DNA from: an uncultured Marinicella sp.
Lineage (GTDB): Bacteria > Pseudomonadota > Gammaproteobacteria > Xanthomonadales > Marinicellaceae
Assembly (NCBI GenBank): GCA_937942365.1
Contig: CALDFB010000155.1
Span: 1 to 34,187 of the forward strand
Direction of reading: 5' to 3'
DNA: 34,187 nt
The position numbers and the translations under genes were made by a program. Each line of letters opens with the position of its first letter. Positions within the stretch are counted from its first letter, which is position 1. Shown here in pieces: positions 26,321-34,187 of this stretch. The notes below the pieces were generated by a model that saw nothing but the letters and a program-made list of their open reading frames with translations, made no database searches and was not told where the DNA came from.

Positions 26321-27025
26321 TTGAGCCAATTTATTGAAGTTCATGAAGGTGTGTTAAGTACAGAGTTTTGTCAACAATGTATCACCAAGTTTGAGCAAAG
26401 TAATGAACAACATAAGGGCAGGACTGGTCATGGTGTAGACCCAATTAAAAAAAACAGTTTTGATATAACCATCAGCCATTCTGAGCATTGGTCCTCTGAA
26501 ATGAGCCATTTACAACAGGTGGTATTACAAGGATTGATTCAGTACGTTAGGAAGTATCCATTTACCTTGGTTGGTTCAATTGCACTCCAAGTTCAAACGC
26601 CAGATGGTGTTGAGCAAATTTCATATGTAGACGTCCCGACATTAAGTGATGAAGCTTTGGGGCGGTTAATTCAAACTGTGTTTCGGTTGGGTTCAATAAA
26701 CATACAAAAATATAATCAAAATGAAGGTGGCTACTTTTATTACCACTCAGAAATATACCCGCACCCTAATGACCCACATAATGATGCTTTGCACCGTAAA
26801 TTATTATGGATGTTTTACCTCAACGATGTTGAGGAAGGTGGGGAGACTGATTTTTATCATCAACAAATATCTGTCAAACCAAGGCAGGGCAGTTTGGTTA
26901 TTGCCCCAGCAGGCTTTACCCATACTCACCGTGGCAACATGCCTAAGTCGAACGACAAATATATTTTCACCTCATGGGTGTTGTATCAAAGGGCTGTTCA
27001 ACTATATGGGCAGCCAAGTAACTAG
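26321..27025 (+). CDS. 2OG-Fe(II) oxygenase-like protein
   Basis: YYHSEIYP, LLWMFYLNDVEEGGETDFYHQQISVKPRQGSLVIAPAGFTHTHRG...KYIFTSWVLYQ. TTG start. Confidence 0.8.
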   Translation: MSQFIEVHEGVLSTEFCQQCITKFEQSNEQHKGRTGHGVDPIKKNSFDITISHSEHWSSEMSHLQQVVLQGLIQYVRKYPFTLVGSIALQVQTPDGVEQISYVDVPTLSDEALGRLIQTVFRLGSINIQKYNQNEGGYFYYHSEIYPHPNDPHNDALHRKLLWMFYLNDVEEGGETDFYHQQISVKPRQGSLVIAPAGFTHTHRGNMPKSNDKYIFTSWVLYQRAVQLYGQPSN

Positions 27026-27088
27026 TTTCAGTAATTTGGGAACACTGTCTAATCAGTTATAAATATCCCAATAAATCATAAAAAGGGT

Positions 27089-27116
27089 TTGCAGTTTGGT
27101 CACGGACGGGTATAAT
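27089..27116 (+). promoter_or_regulatory. Putative sigma70 promoter of rpmJ
   Basis: TTGCAG (27089-27094), 16-nt spacer, perfect TATAAT (27111-27116), about 31 nt before the ATG. Confidence 0.7.
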
Positions 27117-27146
27117 TCCCAATCTTTTTTAAGTCAGCGGTAAATT

Positions 27147-27272
27147 ATGAAAGTTTTATCATCTTTGAAATCAGCCAAGACTCGTTCCAGAGACTGTAAA
27201 GTGGTTCGTCGCCGTGGTAAAGTATTTGTGATTTGTAAATCAAATCCAAAATTGAAAGCACGTCAAAGATAA
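27147..27272 (+). CDS. rpmJ: 50S ribosomal protein L36, YkgO/type B-like (absent from the ORF track)
   Basis: My translation: [41 protein letters not shown], 41 aa, promoter upstream and terminator downstream. Confidence 0.93.
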   Translation: MKVLSSLKSAKTRSRDCKVVRRRGKVFVICKSNPKLKARQR

Positions 27273-27326
27273 ACCGCTCAGTAAGAAACTGCTCATCAAG
27301 GCAGGCATTTGGACTGATTCATGAAG

Positions 27327-27352
27327 ATACCCTCAGATGAGGGTATTTTTTT
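27327..27352 (+). terminator. Rho-independent terminator after rpmJ
   Basis: ATACCCTC-AGAT-GAGGGTAT followed by TTTTTT. Confidence 0.88.
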
Positions 27353-27354
27353 GT

Positions 27355-27738
27355 TCAAATTTTAAGACCTTCAATTATCATTAAGCAGACGACCTGACGA
27401 TTTTCACTCAACAAAACATTGAATGTTCTGGCGGCGGCCTGATTATTCAATACTTCTAGACCAATACGTTGTTTAACCAATGGTTGTAGTATTTCTGTAT
27501 TTGGAAAAACAATGTCTTGTCCTGTTCCAAGTATGATGACCTCTGGTTCATATTCACACAGTTGCTTAATCAAGGCTTCTGTCATTTGATCGGCAGCGTT
27601 GATAGGGCAGGTGATCAGTTCGCTATTGGAAGGAATGATGATCGATTGTTTGTGAACTGTTTGACCAATGGTGCATTGATCAGTACTTGTTTGAGTAATT
27701 AAGTTTGGGTTACTGGTGCGATTTTCAGATAAGTCCAT
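27355..27738 (-). CDS. Mth938-like (DUF498) domain protein
   Basis: LCEYEPEVIILGTGQDIVFPNTEILQPLVKQRIGLEVLNNQAAARTFNVLLSENRQVVCLMI. Confidence 0.85.
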   Translation of the reverse strand: MDLSENRTSNPNLITQTSTDQCTIGQTVHKQSIIIPSNSELITCPINAADQMTEALIKQLCEYEPEVIILGTGQDIVFPNTEILQPLVKQRIGLEVLNNQAAARTFNVLLSENRQVVCLMIIEGLKI

Positions 27739-27769
27739 AAGTATACTGATGAATGATTAGTTAGAAATA

Positions 27770-28105
27770 TTACTTAGGCAATTCGTAAATTGGTTTTTTG
27801 GGATTGGCACGATAAATAGTTAAGGTTTGACCAATTGACTGAATTTTAATGGCGCCTGTTGTTGTCAAAATTATGTGTGAGTGTTGTTCTCTGGTTTCAC
27901 GATCTGTTCGCAACTTAACTTTAACTAACTCATGCTGGTCTAAACAAATGTCTAATTCGATCATGATGTTTTCAGTGAGCCCTTTATCGGCTACTGTTAC
28001 CACTGGTTTGGTGTCATGAGCGAGGCCGCGCAGGTATTTTTGTGCGTTTTTACTGATCGGTTTTTGAACTTTATTGTTGGATTTATTTAGGGCTTTGTCT
28101 GACAT
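27770..28105 (-). CDS. yhbY: YhbY-family CRM-domain RNA-binding protein
   Basis: QKYLRGLAHDTKPVVTVADKGLTENIMIELDICLDQHELVKVKLRTDRETR. Divergent from rlmE. Confidence 0.88.
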   Translation of the reverse strand: MSDKALNKSNNKVQKPISKNAQKYLRGLAHDTKPVVTVADKGLTENIMIELDICLDQHELVKVKLRTDRETREQHSHIILTTTGAIKIQSIGQTLTIYRANPKKPIYELPK

Positions 28106-28211
28106 TCAATGATAAAATTTTAATTTAAAGCGGTATTTTATCAGTAATTAAAGGAGAACATAGGTAATTCATGTTTTCTATAAGAATTAATAAAATAACA
28201 GAGAGATAAAC

Positions 28212-28829
28212 ATGGCCAGAAGTAAAAGTTCCAATCAATGGTTGCGAGAACATTTTGATGATCAATTTGTAAAAAAATCTCAAGAGTCAGGTTATCGAGC
28301 CAGATCTGCCTATAAATTGGAAGAAATAGCAGAAAAGTTTCAGATATTTGATCGAGTTTCAGCTGTGGTCGATTTGGGTGCAGCGCCGGGTGGTTGGTGT
28401 CAGGTCGTTCAAGCCAAATCTCCTGAAACAGAGTACATAGTTGGTTTGGACTTATTACCCATAGAGCCAATACAAGGTGTGCACCTGATTGAAGGTGACT
28501 TTACTTCCGATGATGTTTATGTTGATTTGTTGGCTTTACTTGGAGCGCGAAAAATAGACCTTGTTTTATCAGACATGGCCCCCAATTTAAGTGGTATGAG
28601 TGCCATTGATCAGCCACGGTGTATGCTTTTGGCTGAAATGGCGCTTGAATTTTGTCAGCAAGCTTTGCAACCTGGAGGTGCACATGTTGTCAAATTATTT
28701 CAAGGTGAAGGTTTTGATCAACACATCAAAGCTTTGCGCCAGTCATTTAATAAAGTGGTGATTTATAAACCGAAATCATCACGCCCAAGGTCTAAAGAGG
28801 TTTTTGCCGTGGCTTTGGGGTTTAGGTAA
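28212..28829 (+). CDS. rlmE: 23S rRNA (uridine-2'-O)-methyltransferase
   Basis: SSNQWLREHFDDQFVKKSQESGYRARSAYKLEEI, VVDLGAAPGGWCQV, DLVLSDMAPNLSG, SKEVFAVALGFR. Confidence 0.96.
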   Translation: MARSKSSNQWLREHFDDQFVKKSQESGYRARSAYKLEEIAEKFQIFDRVSAVVDLGAAPGGWCQVVQAKSPETEYIVGLDLLPIEPIQGVHLIEGDFTSDDVYVDLLALLGARKIDLVLSDMAPNLSGMSAIDQPRCMLLAEMALEFCQQALQPGGAHVVKLFQGEGFDQHIKALRQSFNKVVIYKPKSSRPRSKEVFAVALGFR

Positions 28830-28873
28830 ATTGTCAAACAAGGCAAGTATTAAAAAATAACAGAGGCTAAATT

Positions 28874-30808
28874 TTGAATAACATAGCAAAGAATATTTTA
28901 TTATGGGTGGTGGTTTTGATGGTGCTGATGAGCGTTTTTGGCAGCATGGTGCAACCACCACAAAAACAAGGTGAAGTCGTCTATTCAGAATTCATCAAAA
29001 TGGTACAAAGCGGCCAAATCAGCAGTGTTGAGATTGATGAGGAAACCACTGAACATCGATTATTAACAGCAAGAACTAAAGGCGGTGAGACCATCACTGT
29101 TCAAGGTGGCGATGATCCTTATTTAATTAATGACTTGTTATTGAACAATGTGGCGCATGGCTACAAGCCTCCAACCAAAGAAAGTTTCGGCTGGCGCATT
29201 TTTGAAGTCATTTTTCCTATCTTGTTATTTATCGGCTTGTTCTTTCTGATCATGCGACACATGCAAGGTGGTGGTGGTAAAGGTGGAGCCATGAGCTTTG
29301 GACGCTCAAAAGCTAAGTTGATGACCGAAGATCAAAATAAAGTCACTTTTGCAGACATGGCTGGCGCAGAAGAGGCTAAAGAGGAAGTGGCTGAAGTGGT
29401 TGAGTTTCTCAGGGATCCCACCAAGTTTCAAAAGTTAGGCGGACACATACCAAAAGGCATATTGATGGTGGGCTCTCCAGGCACAGGTAAAACTCTGCTG
29501 GCAAGAGCGATAGCAGGTGAGGCCAAGGTTCCATTTTTTACGATTTCAGGTTCAGATTTTGTGGAAATGTTTGTGGGCGTAGGAGCATCTCGGGTCAGAG
29601 ATATGTTTGAACAGGCCAAAAAGAATTCACCGTGTATTATTTTTATCGATGAAATTGATGCTGTTGGACGCCAACGTGGCGCAGGTATGGGTGGTGGTCA
29701 TGATGAGCGTGAACAAACTTTAAATCAATTATTGGTTGAAATGGATGGTTTTGATGGTAACGAAGGTGTGATCGTTATTGCCGCTACCAACAGACCTGAT
29801 GTCCTTGATTCAGCCCTGTTAAGGCCTGGTCGATTTGATCGTCAAGTTGTGGTTCCTTTGCCAGATATTTTAGGTCGCGAAGCGATCTTAAAAGTTCATA
29901 TGAAGAAAGTACCGTTGTCAGATGATGTTAAGCCCAGAGATATTGCCAGAGGGACGCCCGGATTTTCTGGTGCAGATTTAGCTAATTTAGTTAATGAAGC
30001 TGCTTTGTTTGCAGCAAGAGTTGATGCCAAAGAGGTCAATATGGATTGTTTTGAGAAAGCACGAGATAAAATTTGGATGGGTGCTGAGAGAAAATCAATG
30101 GTGATGGATGAGCATGACAGAAAAGTCACGGCTTACCATGAAGCTGGGCATACAATTGTCGGCTATAAGTCACCTGAACATAATCAAATTTATAAAGTAA
30201 CCATAATACCACGAGGTAGAGCTTTGGGTGTTACTATGTCCTTACCTGAAAAAGACGAAGTGTCTGTGAGTAAACGTAAATTGAACTCCCAGATTGCAAT
30301 GGCCTATGGAGGTCGAATTGCGGAAGAATTGCTCGGTGGTGAGGATGCCATTTCAACAGGTGCATCAAGTGATATTCAACAAGCTACTAATATTGCCAGG
30401 AACATGGTAACCAAATGGGGTTTTGGTGAAGGACTGGGGCCTTTATTGTATTCTGAAGATGAAGGTGAGGTATTTCTAGGTCGACAAGTGACACAACACA
30501 AAAATGTATCTGATGCGACTGCTAAATTGATCGATGATGCAATCAAGAAAATCATTGATACTAATTATGAAAAAGCACGCCAAATTTTAACCGAAAATAT
30601 GGATAAGTTGCATATCATGTCTGAAGCGTTATTGAAATATGAAACGTTGAACGCGGATCAAATCACCGAAATTATGGAAGGTAAAGAATTAACCCCTCCA
30701 GAAAACTGGGATGAAGAAGATCGTGATGACAAGCCAAAATCAAGCACGAAGAAAAAATCTAAACAGTCCGAAGATACTATAATCGGCGGAGAAGCTACAG
30801 AGTCTTGA
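28874..30808 (+). CDS. ftsH: ATP-dependent zinc metalloprotease FtsH (TTG start)
   Basis: AAA+ [44 protein letters not shown], protease motif HEAGHTIVG. Confidence 0.98.
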   Translation: MNNIAKNILLWVVVLMVLMSVFGSMVQPPQKQGEVVYSEFIKMVQSGQISSVEIDEETTEHRLLTARTKGGETITVQGGDDPYLINDLLLNNVAHGYKPPTKESFGWRIFEVIFPILLFIGLFFLIMRHMQGGGGKGGAMSFGRSKAKLMTEDQNKVTFADMAGAEEAKEEVAEVVEFLRDPTKFQKLGGHIPKGILMVGSPGTGKTLLARAIAGEAKVPFFTISGSDFVEMFVGVGASRVRDMFEQAKKNSPCIIFIDEIDAVGRQRGAGMGGGHDEREQTLNQLLVEMDGFDGNEGVIVIAATNRPDVLDSALLRPGRFDRQVVVPLPDILGREAILKVHMKKVPLSDDVKPRDIARGTPGFSGADLANLVNEAALFAARVDAKEVNMDCFEKARDKIWMGAERKSMVMDEHDRKVTAYHEAGHTIVGYKSPEHNQIYKVTIIPRGRALGVTMSLPEKDEVSVSKRKLNSQIAMAYGGRIAEELLGGEDAISTGASSDIQQATNIARNMVTKWGFGEGLGPLLYSEDEGEVFLGRQVTQHKNVSDATAKLIDDAIKKIIDTNYEKARQILTENMDKLHIMSEALLKYETLNADQITEIMEGKELTPPENWDEEDRDDKPKSSTKKKSKQSEDTIIGGEATES

Positions 30809-30813
30809 GGTTC

Positions 30814-31632
30814 ATGGTTAAAGATTTTAGAATTATGGGGGTCCTGAATGTGACCCCCGATTCATTTTCAGATGGTGGTAAATTCAACAACTTAGATGCG
30901 GCGTTAAGACAAGTCAAAACGATGGTTGATGCTGGGGCTGACGTGATTGATGTCGGTGGTGAATCGACCAGACCAGGTGCCGATTCGGTTGACGTTGACG
31001 AAGAAATCAGCCGTGTTATTCCAGTAATCAATACCATCAAAACAAGCTATCCCGATCTGATGATCTCTATAGACACCAGTAAAGCTGAAGTCATGGACGC
31101 GGCCGTTTTAGCAGGTGCAAGTATGATCAATGATGTCAATGCACTAGAAGCTGAGGGGGCGGTTGAAGTGGCTGTACGGCATGGTGTTAAAGTATGCTTG
31201 ATGCATAAGAAGGGTTCTCCTCAAGATATGCAAGATGACCCAGAGTATGATGATGTGGTCCAGCAAGTTCTGGATTACTTTGATCAAAGGGTTGAAGCTT
31301 GTTTGTCATTTGGAATGAATACAGATAACATCATTTTAGACCCAGGTATCGGTTTTGGTAAAACCTTGTCGCATAATTTGCAATTGATTCAAAACACCGC
31401 AACTTTGAAACAAATGGGGTTTCCAGTATTGATAGGCGTATCAAGAAAATCAATGTTTGCTGAACTGTTAAATCGTGCTGTTGATCAGCGAATGGCAGGT
31501 TCGCTGGCAGTGGCGCAGTTTGCTTATCTACAAGGCGCTGATTATTTCAGGGTTCATGATGTGGCTGAAACGGTTGATGCTTTAACCGTCAGTCAAGCTT
31601 TGATTGGAACTCAAACAGAGGAAATTCAATGA
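30814..31632 (+). CDS. folP: Dihydropteroate synthase
   Basis: GVLNVTPDSFSDGGKF, DVGGESTRPGAD, ILDPGIGFGKTLSHNL. ATG at 30814 preferred over TTG 30805. Confidence 0.97.
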   Translation: MVKDFRIMGVLNVTPDSFSDGGKFNNLDAALRQVKTMVDAGADVIDVGGESTRPGADSVDVDEEISRVIPVINTIKTSYPDLMISIDTSKAEVMDAAVLAGASMINDVNALEAEGAVEVAVRHGVKVCLMHKKGSPQDMQDDPEYDDVVQQVLDYFDQRVEACLSFGMNTDNIILDPGIGFGKTLSHNLQLIQNTATLKQMGFPVLIGVSRKSMFAELLNRAVDQRMAGSLAVAQFAYLQGADYFRVHDVAETVDALTVSQALIGTQTEEIQ

Positions 31633-32966
31633 GTAAACAATATTTTGGAACCGATGGTATCCGTGGCAAAGTCGGCGGCAGTTTAATGACGGCCGAATTT
31701 GCTTTGCGGTTGGGTTATGCAGCTGGTAAAGTTTTGGGTGCTGCAATGCCCAATAAAACCATAGTCATAGGTAAAGACACCCGTGTTTCAGGATATATGC
31801 TTGAATCTGCATTGGAAGCAGGTTTGTCATCGGCCGGGGTCAATATCATATTATTTGGTCCTATGCCAACCCCAGCGGTGGCCTGGTTGACCAAAACACT
31901 ACATGCCAGTGCAGGCATAGTCATCAGTGCTTCGCACAACCCTTATTATGACAATGGCATTAAATTCTTTAATCATAATGGCAATAAGCTCAATGATGAA
32001 CAAGAACTGGCAATTGAAGCGCTTTTAGATGAGCCCATGACCATGGTTGAGTCTGCTGACTTAGGTAAGGCGAAACGTCTCAATGATGTGGCTGGACGTT
32101 ATATTGAATTTTGTAAAAGGGCGGCAAATCGTCAACTACTGGCGGGTAAAAAAATTGTACTTGATTGTGCCAATGGCGCCAGTTATCACATTGCACCACA
32201 GGTTTTTGAGGAATTAGGTGCTGATATCACAGTTATTGGTAATAAACCTGATGGTTTTAATATCAATCAAGACTGCGGTTCTACTGAGGTATCTGTACTC
32301 AGTGAGAAAGTCGTTGAAACCAAAGCTGAATTAGGGATCGCTTTGGATGGTGATGGTGATCGCGTGGTAATGGTTGACCACACGGGTAATGAAGTCAATG
32401 GAGATCAGTTGATTTTTATGGTAGCCAAACACCTACACCAAAAGAATCAATTGGAAGGTGGTGTAGTGGGAACATTGATGTCAAATCAAGGAATGGAGTC
32501 AGGGCTTAACCAACTGGGTATTGATTTTATTCGTGCTGATGTGGGTGACAGGTATGTGCATCAGGAGTTAAGCAAGAACAATTGGATCTTAGGTGGTGAG
32601 TCATCCGGCCATATTTTAAATTTAAGTTTAGCGGGCACTGGCGATGGCATCATCAGTGCTTTAATGGTTTTGGAAGTACTGATGGAAACTGGCAAAACAT
32701 TGAAAGACTTGGCTGCTGAAATGCAATTGTATCCACAAGTGATGATCAATGTTAAAACTGAGTCCCCTAAACAATTGGCGCAAAATTCAGAACTGACAGC
32801 ACAAGCACAAAAAATTGATGAAAATCTGGGTTTAGATGGCAGGGTTTTGATCAGACCATCGGGTACTGAACCTAAACTGAGGGTAATGGTCGAAGCCAAG
32901 AATGCGACACTGGCACATTCTCATGCACAAGATTTAGCAGACTTGGCGCAAAAACTAACTGGATAA
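31629..32966 (+). CDS. glmM: Phosphoglucosamine mutase
   Basis: YFGTDGIRGKVG, active-site ISASHNPYYDNGIKFF, DGDGDRVVMVD, RPSGTEPKLRVMVEA. Confidence 0.98.
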   Translation: MSKQYFGTDGIRGKVGGSLMTAEFALRLGYAAGKVLGAAMPNKTIVIGKDTRVSGYMLESALEAGLSSAGVNIILFGPMPTPAVAWLTKTLHASAGIVISASHNPYYDNGIKFFNHNGNKLNDEQELAIEALLDEPMTMVESADLGKAKRLNDVAGRYIEFCKRAANRQLLAGKKIVLDCANGASYHIAPQVFEELGADITVIGNKPDGFNINQDCGSTEVSVLSEKVVETKAELGIALDGDGDRVVMVDHTGNEVNGDQLIFMVAKHLHQKNQLEGGVVGTLMSNQGMESGLNQLGIDFIRADVGDRYVHQELSKNNWILGGESSGHILNLSLAGTGDGIISALMVLEVLMETGKTLKDLAAEMQLYPQVMINVKTESPKQLAQNSELTAQAQKIDENLGLDGRVLIRPSGTEPKLRVMVEAKNATLAHSHAQDLADLAQKLTG

Positions 32967-32982
32967 AACAGGCTGGTCACTC

Positions 32983-33456
32983 ATGAAACTTCAAATCAAA
33001 TTCATCTCTATGATGCTGCTATTTTTAACCCAATTAACTGGTATCAAGACAGTGATGGCTGCAGAAGAAACATCGGTATTTGATTTCCCAGAAGCCGCTG
33101 ACTTATGGATGAGGGCCGCGCCGCCCAACGCCAAAATGTTGGCAGCATATATCACGGTAGTCAATAACTCGCAGAACCAGATGAAATTAACGGGTGCTTT
33201 TGCCCCTGATTTTGGTATGGCAGAAATTCATAAGACAGTTGAAATTGATGGCATGCTAAAAATGCGGGAACAAAAAGAATTGATCATTTCAGCCCAATCT
33301 AGCTTAGTGATGAAACCGGGTGGACTGCATATCATGCTCATGATGCCCAAGAAGAAATTCAAAGTTGGTGATCAAACACGTATTTGCTTGGTTTACCGAA
33401 ATGCAGCGGGTGAAGAGTATGTTCAACACCTTGATTTCCCTGTTTTGAAGAAGTGA
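32983..33456 (+). CDS. Periplasmic copper chaperone, PCuAC family
   Basis: Signal peptide and Cu-ligand pattern AEIHKTVEIDGMLKMRE...MKPGGLHIMLM. Confidence 0.9.
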   Translation: MKLQIKFISMMLLFLTQLTGIKTVMAAEETSVFDFPEAADLWMRAAPPNAKMLAAYITVVNNSQNQMKLTGAFAPDFGMAEIHKTVEIDGMLKMREQKELIISAQSSLVMKPGGLHIMLMMPKKKFKVGDQTRICLVYRNAAGEEYVQHLDFPVLKK

Positions 33457-33497
33457 ATTCTATCAATAATCTCAAGTAAATAAATGCCATAAGAATC

Positions 33498-34187
33498 ATG
33501 AAAAAGTCTGATTTCAACTTCACTTTGCCTGATGAATTGATTGCCCAATACCCCCTGGCAGAGCGCAGTCAGTCCAGGCTACTTAAATTAGATAGAAAAA
33601 ATGGTCTGACCACAGATTTACAATTCAAAGATGTCTTGGATGAATTCAATGCAGGTGATTTGTTGGTGTTTAATAACACCAAAGTCATTCCAGCTCGTTT
33701 ATTGGGCCAAAAGTCTACCGGTGGTAAAGTCGAAGTATTCATTGAAAGGGTGTTGAATGGCAGCCAAGCCAAAGCACTATTGAAATCTAATAAGTCAGTA
33801 CAGTTAGGAGCGGAAATTTATTTCAACGGCCAACCGAAATTAATCATAACGGCTAAACAAGGTATGTTTTATTTGGTTGAAACCCTTCGAGACCACTCTG
33901 CAAAGGTTCAATCTTTGAGTCTGTTGATGGAGACCCATGGTCAGATGCCATTACCGCCTTACATTACGCGTGATACCGAATCACAAGATGACCAAAGATA
34001 CCAAACTGTATATGCAGATGATGAACAGCCAGGTGCAGTGGCCGCTCCTACAGCTGGATTGCATTTTGATGATGAGGTGCTAAAAGCCATAAAAGCCAAA
34101 GGTGTGAATTCTGCTTATGTGACTTTGCATGTGGGTGCAGGCACTTTTCAACCAGTTAAAACAGATGAAATCGAGTCGCACCAAATG
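33498..34187 (+). CDS. queA: S-adenosylmethionine:tRNA ribosyltransferase-isomerase, 3' end truncated by the window
   Basis: ATG at 33498: MKKSDFNFTLPDELIAQYPLAERSQSRLLKL...LLVFNNTKVIPARL...GAVAAPTAGLHFDDEVL...VTLHVGAGTFQPVKTDEIESHQM. Frame open to the last base. Confidence 0.96.
   Translation, partial: MKKSDFNFTLPDELIAQYPLAERSQSRLLKLDRKNGLTTDLQFKDVLDEFNAGDLLVFNNTKVIPARLLGQKSTGGKVEVFIERVLNGSQAKALLKSNKSVQLGAEIYFNGQPKLIITAKQGMFYLVETLRDHSAKVQSLSLLMETHGQMPLPPYITRDTESQDDQRYQTVYADDEQPGAVAAPTAGLHFDDEVLKAIKAKGVNSAYVTLHVGAGTFQPVKTDEIESHQM

Noticed and set aside
27061-27146. Possible Zur box upstream of the YkgO-like rpmJ
   Set aside because: No palindrome resembling GAAATGTTATANTATAACATTTC is visible. 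The region reads as a plain sigma70 promoter.
28141-28470. Minus-strand ORF 28141-28470 between yhbY and rlmE
   Set aside because: Overlaps rlmE antisense, with no family resemblance.
1-34187. CRISPR arrays, transposases, integrases, phage genes or long tandem repeats
   Set aside because: No evenly spaced direct repeats or mobile-element protein families were seen in the ORF track or sequence.

Overview
This 34.2-kb window looks like chromosomal DNA from a gammaproteobacterium. Protein resemblances suggest a Marinicella/Xanthomonadales-like lineage, but that is recalled and untested. It carries about 36 supportable CDSs, one tRNA-Val(GAC) and several rho-independent terminators. The recognisable core consists of 5'-truncated pmbA, murL and murD2 (the alternative MurD2/MurL peptidoglycan route), zapG/yhcB-like, rplU-rpmA-obgE, a YkgO-type rpmJ missing from the ORF track, yhbY, rlmE, ftsH, folP, glmM, a PCuAC copper chaperone and 3'-truncated queA. 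Accessory parts include an ECF sigma/anti-sigma/PDZ operon, a glycosyltransferase/DUF2304 block, a DPP-III-like lipoprotein and a tandem-FHA membrane protein. Two observations stand out. (1) At 6235-9884, a secreted five-CxxCH cytochrome is followed by two coupled ORFs that look like a copper amine oxidase split into an N3-like subunit and a catalytic-domain-like subunit. Its TPQ motif is altered (WYKY) and it ends in 'IFESGFE'. (2) At about 26118-26260, an intergenic run of four hairpins ends in a strong terminator and has a CCUCCCUC-containing loop, consistent with an undescribed small RNA. All family calls are by eye, with no database search.
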